Shown here: positions 4,706 through 5,834 of the stretch, piece after piece
Numbering within the stretch: the first letter of the stretch is position 1
Layout of the letters: each line of letters starts with the position of its first letter
Source of the DNA: Steroidobacteraceae bacterium
GTDB lineage: Bacteria > Pseudomonadota > Gammaproteobacteria > Steroidobacterales > Steroidobacteraceae
NCBI GenBank assembly: GCA_025927665.1
Contig: JAICKZ010000211.1
Span: forward strand, 1-5,834
Direction: 5' to 3'
DNA: 5,834 nt
The notes under the pieces: model-generated
What the model was told of the DNA's origin: nothing
Seen by the model: the letters and a program-made list of their open reading frames with translations, nothing else
Databases searched by the model: none
Position numbers and translations under genes: made by a program

Positions 4706-5834
4706 ATGTCACGTCCGACTGACGAAATGACTTCTGTAGATTCCATTCTGCTGCTTGATCCGATTGGTGCGTATGCAAGGATGGACGCACTTTCAAAATT
4801 GAGCTATCAACAGGCCGTAGCAGAACTGGCCAGTCAATCTGGTCGCACTTCTGATGAAGTGGCGCATACTGCGATTGAATGTGCCCAGCGCGCAGCGGAC
4901 GAAACCATGTCAACTCGATTGAGGCACGTGGGCACTTACTTGGTTGCAGAAGGTAGGGATCAACTTGCTGCTGCATTGGGTATCAAAGTACCGCCGTTGC
5001 AACAACTGAGACTCTACGGTGGCGATCGATCGCTCAGACTTTATCTGTGGGGGGCTATTTTGCTCACCACGCTCATCTCCGTCTTCCTAATCCTTGCGCT
5101 TAAGTTACAGTTATCTTGGTGGGGGGCGGCGTTATTTTGGCTGGACGTTGCACTATTGGCCAGCGTTGTGGCGATGTCATGGTTAGATCGCCTGATAATG
5201 TTGCTGTTTCCACCACGACGTTTACCTCGATTGGACTTTCAAAGCGGTATTCCTGATGAATATCCGTCATTAGTTGCCGTGTCCTGTTTGTTGCTGTCAA
5301 ATGAAAACACCAACATCGTTGCTGCTCATTTGGAGCGCCAGTTCCTCAATAATAAAGATCCAAATCTTTGTTTCTGTCTGCTTACAGACTTCGCCGATGC
5401 CCCCTCAGAGCACATGCCTGCAGACGAAGAATTGTTGCGCCATGCCCTTTTAAAGATTGATCAACTGAATGCTACCTACGGCGGTGGGTTCGCTATTCTC
5501 CACAGATCTCGAAAATGGAATCCAAGCGAAGGGAGCTGGATAGGGTGGGAGCGTAAACGTGGCAAGCTTGAAGAACTGAACTGCTTTTTGATCGATCCAA
5601 ACGAAGCGAGCCGCTTTGCCGTGATCGCGGGTGATGTCAAAAGACTACAGAATGTGCGTTTCGTCCTCGCTATTGATGATGACAATAACCTGCGTCAAAA
5701 CAGTGTCTCTCGATTGATTGGCGTCCTTGCCCATCCTCTAAATTGCGCGCAGTTCGATAAATCCAATACTAAGATAACTGCAGGTTACGGCCTGCTCGCT
5801 CCACGAGGATATCTAAGGTCGGAACATGATAATC
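4706..5834 (+). CDS. Cyclic beta-1,2-glucan synthase family (GT84) protein, 3' end outside window
   Basis: The frame stays open from ATG 4706 to the window end, giving 376 residues with no stop. Residues 17-95 (DPIGAYARMDALSKLSYQQA, then RHVGTYLVAEGR) match the segment before the membrane helices in NdvB/ChvB-type synthases. Two hydrophobic helices follow (about 112-133 and 138-160), then PPRRLPRLDFQSGIPDE, LLTDFADAP (225-233), and the family hallmarks WNPSEGSWIGWERKRGKLEE (271-290) and DDDN (324-327, the acidic sugar-nucleotide site). Such proteins build and cyclise beta-1,2-glucan from UDP-glucose at the inner membrane and export it to the periplasm for osmotic adaptation or host interaction. 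Classical members are about 2,800 residues with several hundred residues before this point; here they are missing, and TAA at 4679-4681 closes the frame upstream. GAG (4697-4699) is a weak binding site. Either this is a short-N-terminus variant or a 5'-truncated copy. Later membrane and GH94 domains would lie beyond the window. Confidence 0.88.
   Translation, partial: MSRPTDEMTSVDSILLLDPIGAYARMDALSKLSYQQAVAELASQSGRTSDEVAHTAIECAQRAADETMSTRLRHVGTYLVAEGRDQLAAALGIKVPPLQQLRLYGGDRSLRLYLWGAILLTTLISVFLILALKLQLSWWGAALFWLDVALLASVVAMSWLDRLIMLLFPPRRLPRLDFQSGIPDEYPSLVAVSCLLLSNENTNIVAAHLERQFLNNKDPNLCFCLLTDFADAPSEHMPADEELLRHALLKIDQLNATYGGGFAILHRSRKWNPSEGSWIGWERKRGKLEELNCFLIDPNEASRFAVIAGDVKRLQNVRFVLAIDDDNNLRQNSVSRLIGVLAHPLNCAQFDKSNTKITAGYGLLAPRGYLRSEHDN

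Noticed and set aside
4704..5685. Reverse-strand frames of 66 to 90 codons
   Set aside because: They lie opposite the uninterrupted glucan synthase frame on the forward strand, which has strong family motifs.

Overview
The window looks like chromosomal DNA of a proteobacterium, most likely beta or gamma. The left end carries the 3' part of gltX followed by tRNA-Ala(GGC) and tRNA-Glu(TTC), an arrangement I associate with those classes. Base composition is moderate. I cannot place the organism more closely from sequence alone.

Layout: (1) 1-904 is housekeeping: the gltX end, a strong-looking promoter with a GC-rich discriminator, then tRNA-Ala and tRNA-Glu, each with an encoded CCA. (2) 905-1780 has no convincing intact gene. 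It holds a hairpin after tRNA-Glu, an 11-bp inverted repeat, a second nested hairpin, and a possible remnant of a RadC-family gene, so it reads like decayed DNA beside a tRNA. (3) 1781-2751 is a drug/antibiotic-exporter type ABC pair: an ATPase reduced to a 73-codon remnant with a ruined P-loop, overlapping or abutting an apparently intact six-helix ABC-2 permease. (4) 2925-4604 holds two A+T-richer genes: a stand-alone thioesterase of the NRPS/PKS type and an EntD-type 4'-phosphopantetheinyl transferase, separated by a long inverted repeat. (5) 4706 to the window end is a long forward reading frame that never reaches a stop. It matches the GT84 region of cyclic beta-1,2-glucan synthases (NdvB/ChvB family) and starts much later than the usual long proteins of that family.

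How they may work together: an exporter, a discrete thioesterase and a phosphopantetheinyl transferase are the usual accessory genes of a non-ribosomal peptide or polyketide cluster, but no megasynthase is in the window. With the broken ATPase and the decayed DNA next to the tRNA, the stretch may be the worn edge of a secondary-metabolite island, or accessory genes serving a synthase elsewhere. The glucan synthase is probably a separate unit acting at the inner membrane. No clearly new system is proven; the points most worth checking are the P-loop-ruined ATPase, the orphan thioesterase/transferase pair with its inverted repeat, and the short glucan synthase.
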